Below, in pieces: positions 1 through 5,802 of a DNA stretch of 6,834 nucleotides. Origin of the DNA: Candidatus Colwelliibacteriota bacterium (GTDB lineage Bacteria; Patescibacteriota; Minisyncoccia; UBA6257; Colwellbacteraceae); the NCBI GenBank assembly GCA_016178255.1, contig JACOTQ010000063.1:1-6834 (forward strand), given 5' to 3'. The translations under genes and the position numbers were made by a program. The first letter of the stretch is position 1, and every line of letters begins with the position of its first letter. Under the pieces are notes generated by a model, which saw nothing but the letters and a program-made list of their open reading frames with translations, ran no database searches and was not told the DNA's origin.

Positions 1-525
1 GAGCGTTCCTCCGGCTCGGAGGCCCCCGCCTTCGATGCTTAATGAATTCACGTCGATAATCCTTATATTAGTTTGTAGGTCCTCAAGGTACGATTTTATA
101 TTATTGTATTCTCCGGTCAACCTCATTGTAACCCGAACCGACCCCAATGGCTTAATAAGCGAGCCTTGAAGCGCTGGCTTCAATGGGGGGTACTGTAAAG
201 ACAGGGATTCGATTTTCAGATTATTAATTTTAGCAATCCCCTGCAGTTGGTTTATTATTTCTGGAACCTGCTCTTCATTAGGAAGCACCAGAGAAACATT
301 GTCTTGGATTTGAGATAAACTCTTGTATTGGCTTAGAAGCTTGTTCACCGCTTCAATCGATTGCTTTTGATTTTCAAGAAGCGTTTTACCGGCTTCGTTC
401 TTGTCCCGAAACGTTTGGATTTCAACATAAACTGGTTTTACAAAGTTGGAATAGCTAACCACCGCGGCCACCAGTAAAAGCACGCTGCTTATTATACTTA
501 AAAATCTATAGGTGGATGATTTCAT
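1..525 (-). CDS. pilO: PilO-like type IV pilus inner-membrane protein (3' end beyond window)
   Basis: 175 codons are visible and the frame is still open at the left edge, so the C-terminus is missing. Residues 1-8 are a short cytoplasmic tail, about 9-27 a single membrane helix (FLSIISSVLLLVAAVVSY), about 34-75 a polar, coiled-coil-prone stretch, and from about 77 onward an alternating alpha/beta region (VPEIINQLQGIAKINNLKIESL, then VRVTMRLTGEYNNIKSYLEDL) that fits the ferredoxin-like fold of PilO. In the family, PilO pairs with PilN in the periplasm to form the alignment platform that links the pilus motor to the outer parts of the machine. The start is well fixed: an in-frame TAA lies one codon upstream of the ATG. 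The gene overlaps the end of pilN by 20 bases, implying coupled translation. No clear Shine-Dalgarno is present. Sequence conservation in PilO is low, so the call rests on topology and on position after pilM-pilN. Confidence 0.82.
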   Translation of the reverse strand, partial: MKSSTYRFLSIISSVLLLVAAVVSYSNFVKPVYVEIQTFRDKNEAGKTLLENQKQSIEAVNKLLSQYKSLSQIQDNVSLVLPNEEQVPEIINQLQGIAKINNLKIESLSLQYPPLKPALQGSLIKPLGSVRVTMRLTGEYNNIKSYLEDLQTNIRIIDVNSLSIEGGGLRAGGTL

Positions 526-1051
526 TTCTTACTTTAATTCTCGCGCTGAATTTCACATTTTTTTCGGCCGCGGACGAACTATCTAAAGCAACGCTCTCCA
601 CCCAAGACGCTTTCTTGTAAAGGGCAAGTTGCGCCGACAAGACCTCGTAAGATTCTGCGAATCCGTCAATTCTAAGACTTCTATCGGGCACGGAGAGGTT
701 AGTTGAAGCGTAGACAACTTTTTGGTGCGTAACCGACTCCAATAAAGGAAGCAGGTTAGAGGTTGTCACATGCGCGCCTAAAACGCTTTTTAAATTAGCT
801 ATTTGTGAATAGAAATTAATAAAATTTTTCTGGTCGGCCGATTGTATCCCCAAACTAAGTTTATTCAGTTCTGCGTCAGTACCGGCAATCGATTTCTCGA
901 TAAATGGTTTATAACCGAAACGCAGACCGAAATAAACGAGGAGCGACGCGATAAAGACGATGAACGAGAAAACAAGCATCCGCCATGGCCATTTCACCGT
1001 CATTCTTTCTTTTAAGAATTGGTCGTTTAGATTCCTTGTGTATTGAGGCAT
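506..1051 (-). CDS. pilN: PilN-like type IV pilus inner-membrane protein
   Basis: A 181-residue protein with a short basic cytoplasmic N-terminus, one membrane helix at about residues 24-43 (RMLVFSFIVFIASLLVYFGL), then a periplasmic part. Residues 50-90 are helical and polar, and residues 95-180 look like a small alpha/beta domain (LLPLLESVTHQKVVYASTNL, then LRIDGFAESYEVLSAQLALY), as in PilN-type pilus and secretion-platform proteins. In known systems PilN binds PilM in the cytoplasm through an N-terminal peptide and dimerises with PilO outside the membrane. The usual 'INLLP' PilM-binding motif is not obvious here; the N-terminus reads MPQYTRNLNDQFL. The start lies 23 bases after the pilM stop, and the stop (TAG) lies inside the start of pilO, so the three genes form one operon. 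Met17 is a possible later start. No good ribosome binding site is seen. Confidence 0.82.
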   Translation of the reverse strand: MPQYTRNLNDQFLKERMTVKWPWRMLVFSFIVFIASLLVYFGLRFGYKPFIEKSIAGTDAELNKLSLGIQSADQKNFINFYSQIANLKSVLGAHVTTSNLLPLLESVTHQKVVYASTNLSVPDRSLRIDGFAESYEVLSAQLALYKKASWVESVALDSSSAAEKNVKFSARIKVRNEIIHL

Positions 1052-1074
1052 TTATTAAGCTTGGTCTGGCATAC

Positions 1075-2190
1075 TTATGTAAATTGTCTGATTCCGAGCC
1101 CTAAGGCGACCGCGAATGGGGCTCCGATTTCTCTAATTAAAGGTTCGACCTCCGGCGGATAAGAGATTTTAGCGAAAGGTTCTGCTTTAAGAGTTGGTAA
1201 CTTCATTTGTTCGTCAAAATATTTCTCTATTCCCAAAAGATTGGCACCGCCGCCTGACAAAATCACCCTTTCAACTATGCCTTTACCCGCTTCGCTGCGA
1301 GGCAAGCGAGGCGAGTAATTTTTTTCGTAATTATTTTTAACTCGTTTTGCTTCTCCAATTATAACATCCAAAAACGGCAACATCAAAGTTGATAGCTCCG
1401 ATTCCCCGCCCATACCTACTAAGCCTTTCTGTTTTTTTAAAACTTCGGCGCGGCGGACGCTGATATTCAAACTGGACGCGATTGATTGAGTCAAAGATCC
1501 GCCGGCGAAGTCAGTCTGGGCGCTGTATTTCAGCAACCCCCTTTCGGCAATGGAAATGTTAGTTGAACGGGCTCCAATATCAACGATGAGAGTGGTTACT
1601 AAGTCGCCCGTCGTTAAAATTCTCGCTAAGCTCAAGCCTTCGATTTCCAAGGCGCGCAAGCTCAAACCAGCTGTCTTAAAAATGCGCTGGTATTTCTTGA
1701 TGTGTTCATTGGGAACGGAAATTAAAAAAATCTGCTGGTGTTTAATGCCCTTCTCGTCTTCATAATCACCAACTGGTAACCAATCAATTGTTACTTCTGA
1801 AACAGGGAGCGGCACAAGGGCTCTTGCCTGATACTCCATAGCTTGAGCAGTTTCCTGCGGCGACATGGCTGGGACATCAAGCAAAGTCGTAAATGAGGCG
1901 AAAGCAGGAAGAGAAGCAACGGCATCGGTGGTTCTAATATCCAGTTGTTCCACAAGTTTCTCCAGAAGCTCCGCCGTTTCGTTGTCCAGCATTTTGAGAC
2001 TGGAAGTCTGAATGGCGTTATTGAGCCTTTCAAGATGGCCGTAGCTTTCCAAAACGCCATAATTCTTCAAGATCGGCTTCACGCCTGAACCAGTAAGCTC
2101 GGCGATTTTAATGGAAGTTGTGCCGATATCAACGCCCAGGTAGGTTCTTCTGCCAAGCGCGGATTTTAGAGATTTAAGAGGGTTGAACAT
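1075..2190 (-). CDS. pilM: PilM, actin-like ATPase of the type IV pilus platform
   Basis: A 371-residue protein of normal family length. The actin/FtsA-type nucleotide-binding motifs are clear: phosphate-1 loop at about 17-31 (YLGVDIGTTSIKIAEL), phosphate-2 loop at about 201-214 (LIVDIGARSTNISI), and adenosine motif at about 308-320 (RVILSGGGANLLG). The segment at about 118-137 (MEYQARALVPLPVSEVTIDW) is typical of PilM/ComA-like proteins. There is no signal peptide or membrane helix, so it is cytoplasmic. In the family it binds the N-terminal tail of PilN and connects the platform to the PilB/PilT motors or to the pilus assembly base. It is the first gene of pilM-pilN-pilO and starts 42 bases from the divergent comF start used here. 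A weak AGG sits 6 bases before the ATG. The gene ends with TAA. Confidence 0.95.
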   Translation of the reverse strand: MFNPLKSLKSALGRRTYLGVDIGTTSIKIAELTGSGVKPILKNYGVLESYGHLERLNNAIQTSSLKMLDNETAELLEKLVEQLDIRTTDAVASLPAFASFTTLLDVPAMSPQETAQAMEYQARALVPLPVSEVTIDWLPVGDYEDEKGIKHQQIFLISVPNEHIKKYQRIFKTAGLSLRALEIEGLSLARILTTGDLVTTLIVDIGARSTNISIAERGLLKYSAQTDFAGGSLTQSIASSLNISVRRAEVLKKQKGLVGMGGESELSTLMLPFLDVIIGEAKRVKNNYEKNYSPRLPRSEAGKGIVERVILSGGGANLLGIEKYFDEQMKLPTLKAEPFAKISYPPEVEPLIREIGAPFAVALGLGIRQFT

Positions 2191-2197
2191 ATTGAGC

Positions 2198-2227
2198 CTG
2201 ACTTAGATTCATTAATGTTATTATACT
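2198..2227 (+). promoter_or_regulatory. Putative promoter of comF, possibly leaderless
   Basis: A -35 like CTGACT (2198-2203, four of six consensus bases) is followed after 18 bases by a -10 like TATACT (2222-2227, five of six). Transcription would begin about at 2233-2234, that is, at the preferred comF ATG itself, giving a leaderless or almost leaderless message. The -10 overlaps the oppositely oriented pilM -10. Read by eye only. Confidence 0.45.
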
Positions 2228-2249
2228 ACGATATGCATTCGTTTAAGAA
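2220..2249 (-). promoter_or_regulatory. Putative promoter of pilM-pilN-pilO
   Basis: On the minus strand a perfect TATAAT -10 lies at 2225-2220, with a weak -35 TTCTTA (three of six) at 2249-2244, 18 bases upstream. The expected start near 2213 gives a leader of about 22 bases before the pilM ATG. The -10 is shared with the divergent comF promoter. Confidence 0.45.
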
Positions 2250-2910
2250 ACTCGGGAATCTCGCGCTTGACATCTTCTTTCCTCCGATATGCCTTAACTG
2301 CAAAAACTATTTAGAAGATAGTGAAAGACCAAACCTGATATGCGACGCTTGTTTTAAAAGCATAGAAATCAATAAGATTGTTTTTCGCCCACAAGGAAAT
2401 TTTATTCTGGCCGCGGCCGCATCGTATGAAAATCCCGCTCTCCGCAATCTTATACATTATTTTAAGTACGAGGGCTTTCTCCAAGCTCAAAAGCCATTGG
2501 GGGAAATATTGATTAGCTATATTAATAATCTTGACATCGATTTTAAAAACTACTTAATAATTCCTGTGCCGCTTTATCCTTCCAAGTTACGAAAAAGAGG
2601 TTTCAACCAATCCGAAACACTGGGCCGCATAATAAGCAACCATTTTCAGCTTTCTTTTGAATCAAATATTATGGAACGTGTAGAGAACACAAAACCTCAA
2701 ATTGAAATGAAAAATCATGATGAACGGAAACGAAATTTAAAAGGGGCTTTTACAGTCAGGCGCGAAAATAATTCAAAGATTGAAAAGCACCAGATTATTT
2801 TAATAGACGATGTTTACACATCCGGCGCTACAATGAACGAGGCCGTGAAGACATTGAAAAAGGCAGGAGCCGGACAAGTTATTGCTTTGACGGTCGCGAG
2901 AGCTGGATAG
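2233..2910 (+). CDS. comF: ComF family phosphoribosyltransferase (competence / DNA uptake)
   Basis: 225 residues from the chosen ATG; an in-frame ATG at 2215 would add six residues (MLLYYD). The later start is preferred because it puts the usual 'LDIFFPPIC' stretch about 18 residues from the N-terminus and because a -10 element sits between the two ATGs. A zinc ribbon is formed by two cysteine pairs, CLNC and CDAC. Then come the conserved PVPLYPSKLRKRGFNQSE block, TKPQIEMKNHDERKRNLKGAF, and the type I phosphoribosyltransferase PRPP loop IILIDDVYTSGATMNEA near the C-terminus. In other bacteria ComF is cytoplasmic and is needed for taking up single-stranded DNA during transformation; its exact enzymatic substrate is not settled. 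It stands divergent to the pilus operon, which fits a shared role in DNA uptake, but that link is an inference. The gene is AT-rich (2641-2700 has 19 G+C of 60). Confidence 0.93.
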   Translation: MHSFKKLGNLALDIFFPPICLNCKNYLEDSERPNLICDACFKSIEINKIVFRPQGNFILAAAASYENPALRNLIHYFKYEGFLQAQKPLGEILISYINNLDIDFKNYLIIPVPLYPSKLRKRGFNQSETLGRIISNHFQLSFESNIMERVENTKPQIEMKNHDERKRNLKGAFTVRRENNSKIEKHQIILIDDVYTSGATMNEAVKTLKKAGAGQVIALTVARAG

Positions 2911-2933
2911 CATAGCCAGCCAGAAATGCTAAA

Positions 2934-3251
2934 TTATCCCTCTACTTCCCATAAAATGGCGCATCCGGTCATCCAAATCTTATTCGAGCTCACTGAAAGC
3001 ACAAAGTTGGTACTATTAACACTTGATACTGTGGCGGTCGTCTGAAGAGTGCCATCTTCTCGTAAAAAGATGATATTGCCGCTTCCCGAACCTGACAACG
3101 AACTGCCAGTTTGACGCCCTGACTCATAGATATAATTATGCGCCGCAGACGAAACCCGATATGTGCCGAAGCTGTACATCAGATTATTATAGGTGTAACC
3201 ACCGTTTACAGCATCGGTGCCACGCCCGGGCCTTGACTGGTAAGTACTTGG
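2934..3251 (-). pseudogene. C-terminal domain of the same protein, in a shifted frame
   Basis: This frame is open from the TAA at 3254-3252 to the stop (TAA) at 2936-2934. It reads GTDAVNGGYTYNNLMYSFGT, then YRVSSAAHNYIYESGRQTGS, and ends with KIWMTGCAILWEVEG. 'GGYTYNNL' continues naturally from '...VLTSQGPGVAP' in the upstream frame, so the two are joined by a one-base change somewhere between 3206 and 3251. No standard -1 slippery heptamer is visible there. The domain is short, rich in Ser/Gly/Thr and likely beta-structured; I do not recognise a named family. The ATG at 3179 would give an 81-residue protein but has no ribosome binding site. Confidence 0.65.
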
Positions 3252-3535
3252 TTAACAGTTCCTTGACTACCGCCAACAGCCAATGAGCCGTTAATATCCA
3301 GTTTGCCTTGGGGCGTAGTTGTCCCAATGCCGACACTCCCAAAAACACTCATCCCCCCTTGATAGATATTGTTTGCTGAAAAAGGAATTGTATCAGGTTT
3401 GCCGGAGGTCATGACATGGCTGGTGCCGCCGGTCATGCCCACTGCTACGAAAACGCCGTTGCCGTAGGCGACGCCGTGCCAGTCGTTGTCCGCGGCGCTA
3501 GCTCGTAAAGTCCAAGTGATGCCGTCGGGGGGCAG
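3206..3535 (-). pseudogene. Same-frame continuation after the TGA: end of repeat 4, repeat 5 and second GIGT module
   Basis: This stretch is in the same frame as the 496-residue part upstream and is separated from it only by the TGA at 3538-3536. It reads LPPDGITWTLRASAADNDWH, then GVAYGNGVFVAVGMTGGTSH and VMTSGKPDT, clearly the rest of repeat 4 and all of repeat 5. A second GIGT module follows (SVFGSVGIGTTTPQGKLDIN, then GSLAVGG) and then GTVNQVLTSQGPGVAP before TAA at 3208-3206. A GTG at 3442 could in principle restart translation, but it has no ribosome binding site and would begin in the middle of a repeat, so an independent gene is unlikely. Confidence 0.75.
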
Positions 3536-4033
3536 TCATGACACGGTTGCCGCGGCGATGTTGTTACCCGTCGCGACAAAGAGGCCGTTGCCGTAGGTAA
3601 CTTCATGCCAATCGTTGCCCGCGGCACTCACGCGCTGGGTCCAGTTGATACCGTCGGGTGAGGTTATCACGCGGTCAGTAGCGGTGCCTGTGGTAGAAAC
3701 GGCTACAAAGAGGCCGTTGCCGTAGGCTATTCCGTTCCAATCGTTTAGCGCGCCTGTATCCGGAGGAGTGGTGCGTAAGGTCCAGTTGATGCCATCCGGG
3801 GAAGTCATGGCACGGCTTTCTCCGGCGCCGGTCGCGGCCATCGCCACAAACATGCCGCCTCCATAGGTGATGGATTGCCATTCGATGTCCGCGGCGCTCG
3901 TTCTGCTTGTCCAAGTGATGCCGTCGGGGGAGGTCATGACGCGGTTGCCTACGCCGGTTTTAGCGGTGGCGACAAAGAGGCCATTGCCATAGGTGACCGC
4001 TCGCCAGCTGATATCCGCGGCGCTCGTTCTGCT
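3389..4033 (-). repeat. Five in-gene repeats of about 42-47 codons (Asp-box-like)
   Basis: Each unit follows the pattern '[S/L/Q]R.SAAD..W..(V/I).YGNGLFVA...TG...(R)VMTSPDGI.WT'. In numbering from the GTG start the units are residues 332-373, 374-416, 417-463, 464-506 (holding the TGA) and 507-546 (ending TSGKPDT, without the last SPDG.W). DNA identity is high in places: 3888-3913 and 4014-4039 are the same 26 bases, and 3576-3597 and 3705-3726 the same 22 bases. 'SPDGITW' resembles the Asp-box (S-x-D-x-G-x-T-W) of BNR/sialidase-type beta-propellers but is one residue shorter. Five units would make an incomplete or small propeller; that fold is an inference. Confidence 0.85.
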
Positions 4034-5026
4034 TGTCCAGGAAGTCCCCTTTGATATGATATTGCCAATAACTTCCAGTTTCTCTCCAGGGGTGTTTGTT
4101 CCTGTTCCGATACCCACATTCCCTCCGGTAGGGTTAAGGATGATGTTGCCTTTGGTGACATCTGAGGTGGAGTCCAGGGTGAGGGTGCCGGAGGCGATAT
4201 CGTTGCCAAAGAGGGCGTTGTTCTTGGCATTCACGGGTTGTGTCCACGGAGTTTGAGAGCCGATGTCTTTCCAGGTGGCACCGTTGTAGACTCGGAGTCG
4301 TTCGTTGCCTGTCGTGGTGTTGTAATAGAGGGAGCCGGCAGTGGGGGCGGGGCTCAAAATGTCAGTGGTGTTCGTTCCCAGGTTAAAAAGTTTGGAGATG
4401 CTGAGATTCTGCCAGAGATTGGTGGCGGCTCCGATGTTTCTGTTTGAAGTGGTAGCGTCAGGGAGGAGGTCGGAATCAAAGGTGGCGGCAGAGACTCGGC
4501 CTACGGCTGAACGGAGGGTTTTGGTGATGGCTAATTGCGGGTTGGTGGAGTTGTAGGTAAGGGAGGCGTCTATCTGGATGGTGGCGTGGCCTCCAATGAT
4601 GTCGAATTTGGTGAAGTTGAGGGAGTTAACGATAACACGGTTACTGGTAATTGTTGTTTCGGGGTTTACGCCTTGTTTGAGATAGATGGCGGTGGCTGTT
4701 GACCTGATGACAGTGGGGTCGAGGGCGGTGTTCTGCATTCTAAGCTTTACGGAGCAGAAAGTTGTACAGGGGGCAGTTTCAGTGACGCCTTCGTAGACTT
4801 TTTCAATGAGACTGGCATCTCTTACGAGACGCTGGGTGGTTTCGAGGACGAGGTTTAGTTCTTGGGTTACTTGTATTCCCGCTACTTCGTTGTTTTGGAT
4901 TCTCGTGGTGGTAAGGAGGATGGCTGTGAGAGTTCCTGAAGTGACGGCAAAGATGGCAACGTAGATGAGGAGTTCGACGAGGGTGAAGGCGGAGGCGGGA
5001 GAGATTTTACGCTTGGTCTCAAACAC
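3536..5026 (-). CDS. Prepilin-like protein with GIGT module and Asp-box-like repeats (readable N-terminal part)
   Basis: 496 residues, GTG start, ended by TGA inside repeat 4. The N-terminus MFETKRKISPASA|FTLVELLIYVAIFAV is a class III prepilin signal: basic leader, cleavage after Ala13 (Ala instead of the usual Gly), mature Phe1 and Glu5, then a hydrophobic helix to about residue 40. Residues 41-180 resemble the globular part of a minor pilin, with a Cys87/Cys91 pair. Residues 228-256 (PTAGSLYYNTTTGNERLRVY and following) and 293-322 (GNIILNPTGGNVGIGTGTNT, then PGEKLEVIGN) are modules typical of phage-tail-like and CPR surface proteins. Repeats begin at residue 332. Expected fate: processing by a prepilin peptidase, then display on a pilus or at the membrane with the repeats outside. 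GTG is the only start codon in reach; no in-frame ATG precedes it nearby. It is likely transcribed from a promoter in the end of rnc. The exact function is unknown. Confidence 0.85.
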   Translation of the reverse strand: MFETKRKISPASAFTLVELLIYVAIFAVTSGTLTAILLTTTRIQNNEVAGIQVTQELNLVLETTQRLVRDASLIEKVYEGVTETAPCTTFCSVKLRMQNTALDPTVIRSTATAIYLKQGVNPETTITSNRVIVNSLNFTKFDIIGGHATIQIDASLTYNSTNPQLAITKTLRSAVGRVSAATFDSDLLPDATTSNRNIGAATNLWQNLSISKLFNLGTNTTDILSPAPTAGSLYYNTTTGNERLRVYNGATWKDIGSQTPWTQPVNAKNNALFGNDIASGTLTLDSTSDVTKGNIILNPTGGNVGIGTGTNTPGEKLEVIGNIISKGTSWTSRTSAADISWRAVTYGNGLFVATAKTGVGNRVMTSPDGITWTSRTSAADIEWQSITYGGGMFVAMAATGAGESRAMTSPDGINWTLRTTPPDTGALNDWNGIAYGNGLFVAVSTTGTATDRVITSPDGINWTQRVSAAGNDWHEVTYGNGLFVATGNNIAAATVS

Positions 5027-5042
5027 TTTGGTTCGTCTAGTT

Positions 5043-5051
5043 ATTATAGCA
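5043..5051 (-). promoter_or_regulatory. Extended -10 promoter for the prepilin-like gene, inside the end of rnc
   Basis: The minus strand reads TGCTATAAT, a perfect extended -10 (TGnTATAAT), whose TATAAT contains the TAA stop codon of rnc. No good -35 is seen, as is usual with extended -10 promoters. Expected start near 5036, leaving about a 10-base leader before the GTG at 5026. Confidence 0.45.
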
Positions 5052-5748
5052 GATTGCCGGACTTTATTTCGCTTAATAACTTTTCAGCCGCTTGCAACTC
5101 GGCATTTTGTTTGGAATTGCCTGACCCCTCCGATTTTAATTCACCACCGAAATAAAGCCCGACTTTGAAAATACGTTCATGGGCTGGGCCGGACTCTTCA
5201 AGAACTTTATAAGTCGGGGTGAGGCCATGATTCTCTTGAGAAATTTCCTGGATTAAACTTTTTGCGTCCTTGCCGCCATTCCTTACAACCTCATTAAGGG
5301 ATGTCATAATAAAACGCCTGATAAATTTTTTAGCGACATCATATCCGTTATCGAGATAGGCAGCCCCTATTACCGCTTCAACAGTATCAGCTAAAATAGC
5401 TTCGCCGCCACCGCCCGCAATCTCATATGACTCTCCTTTGGAAACCAGGATTTCTATATCAAGCCCTATATCCTTCGCGACCCGGCCCAGCATTTTGGTA
5501 TTGACCAAGGCGGCACGATAAACCGTAAGTTCTCCCTCATTTTTATTCGGGAAATTATTAAAGAGTTCCTCGGTTGCGACAAGTTCAAGAACGGCGTCGC
5601 CTAAAAATTCGAGACGCTCATTATTTTTGAAAGGCCACGAAGGATTTTCGTTAAGATAAGAGCGATGGGTAAGAGCCTCCTTGAATAAATCCTTGTTTTG
5701 GAAAGAGAAACCAAGTTTTCCCTCAAATTTATCAAATTCTTTAGGCAT
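5044..5748 (-). CDS. rnc: Ribonuclease III
   Basis: A 234-residue protein of standard length. The RNase III signature NERLEFLGDAVLEL is at residues 43-56, with the metal-binding acidic residues Glu44, Glu47 and Asp51. EGELTVYRAALV follows at 71-82, and the second catalytic part ADTVEAVIGAAYLD at 120-133 holds Asp121 and Glu124. A double-stranded RNA-binding domain occupies about 161-226, with the usual end GSGNSKQNAELQAAEKLL. It cleaves double-stranded RNA, chiefly to separate 16S and 23S rRNA from their precursor, in the cytoplasm. It lies 54 bases after nusB on the same strand and probably shares the ribosome-biogenesis transcript, with a possible extra promoter in the gap. No Shine-Dalgarno is present. 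It ends with TAA, 17 bases before the prepilin-like gene. Confidence 0.97.
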   Translation of the reverse strand: MPKEFDKFEGKLGFSFQNKDLFKEALTHRSYLNENPSWPFKNNERLEFLGDAVLELVATEELFNNFPNKNEGELTVYRAALVNTKMLGRVAKDIGLDIEILVSKGESYEIAGGGGEAILADTVEAVIGAAYLDNGYDVAKKFIRRFIMTSLNEVVRNGGKDAKSLIQEISQENHGLTPTYKVLEESGPAHERIFKVGLYFGGELKSEGSGNSKQNAELQAAEKLLSEIKSGNLL

Positions 5749-5752
5749 TCGT

Positions 5753-5782
5753 TTTATATTGAATGTAAAGTGTAAATATCAA
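5753..5782 (-). promoter_or_regulatory. Putative internal promoter before rnc
   Basis: On the minus strand TTGATA (-35, five of six, 5782-5777) is followed after 18 bases by TATAAA (-10, five of six, 5758-5753). Only four bases separate the -10 from the rnc ATG, so a transcript from here would be leaderless or would start just inside the gene. The -35 lies within the short AT-rich repeat at 5771-5793. Confidence 0.35.
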
Positions 5783-5793
5783 AAATCAAAATG
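5771..5793. repeat. AT-rich intergenic repeat, copy A (nusB-rnc gap)
   Basis: The first 21 bases match copy B (6475-6497) at 19 positions. The shared core on the minus strand is TTTTGATnTTTGATATTT followed by (A/G)CA. Both copies are in gaps upstream of minus-strand genes. The rest of the 54-base gap (5749-5802) is AT-rich and holds the possible rnc promoter. Confidence 0.5.
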
Positions 5794-5802
5794 ACAATTT
5801 AA

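Larger units (their letters stand above)
2934..5026 (-). pseudogene. Full extent of the frame-disrupted prepilin / GIGT / Asp-box repeat surface protein
   Basis: Reading through, about 697 codons form one logical protein: class III prepilin leader, pilin-like N-terminal region, first GIGT module, five Asp-box-like repeats, second GIGT module, and a C-terminal domain ending ILWEVEG. Three lesions break it. The first two are a one-base loss between about 3545 and 3563 and a one-base gain in the G6 tract at 3527-3532; together they leave a TGA at 3538-3536 but restore the original frame. The third is a one-base frame change between 3206 and 3251. The pieces before and after each lesion align with the repeat pattern or with a sensible continuation, so this is one gene and not three. 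It could be a decaying gene, a variable surface gene that was switched off, or assembly and consensus errors in a repetitive region. Neighbouring genes are intact, which makes a generally bad assembly less likely. Confidence 0.75.

Noticed and set aside
2902..2931. Hairpins between the convergent ends of comF and the broken gene (GCTGG/CCAGC at 2902-2920, TAGCAT/ATGCTA at 2908-2931) as a bidirectional terminator.
   Set aside because: The stems are only 5-6 bp, compete with each other, and neither strand has a T run after them.
2934..3179. An independent 81-residue gene starting at ATG 3179.
   Set aside because: There is no ribosome binding site or promoter, the frame stays open upstream to 3251, and 'GGYTYNNL' just before the ATG continues the upstream protein; it is better read as that protein's C-terminus.
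3536..3538. TGA in the prepilin-repeat gene read as a sense codon (UGA as glycine, as in Gracilibacteria and Absconditabacteria). All other stops in the window are TAA or TAG.
   Set aside because: None of the conserved genes (pilM, comF, rnc, nusB, rpmF) has an in-frame TGA, and seven stops are too few to show TGA avoidance. The repeat alignment shows two compensating indels around the TGA, which explains it without recoding.
3445..4256. Several open frames of 60-93 codons on both strands across the repeat region.
   Set aside because: They are shadows of the G+C-rich, stop-poor repeat gene, with low-complexity translations (rich in Pro, Arg, Thr) and no recognisable domains.
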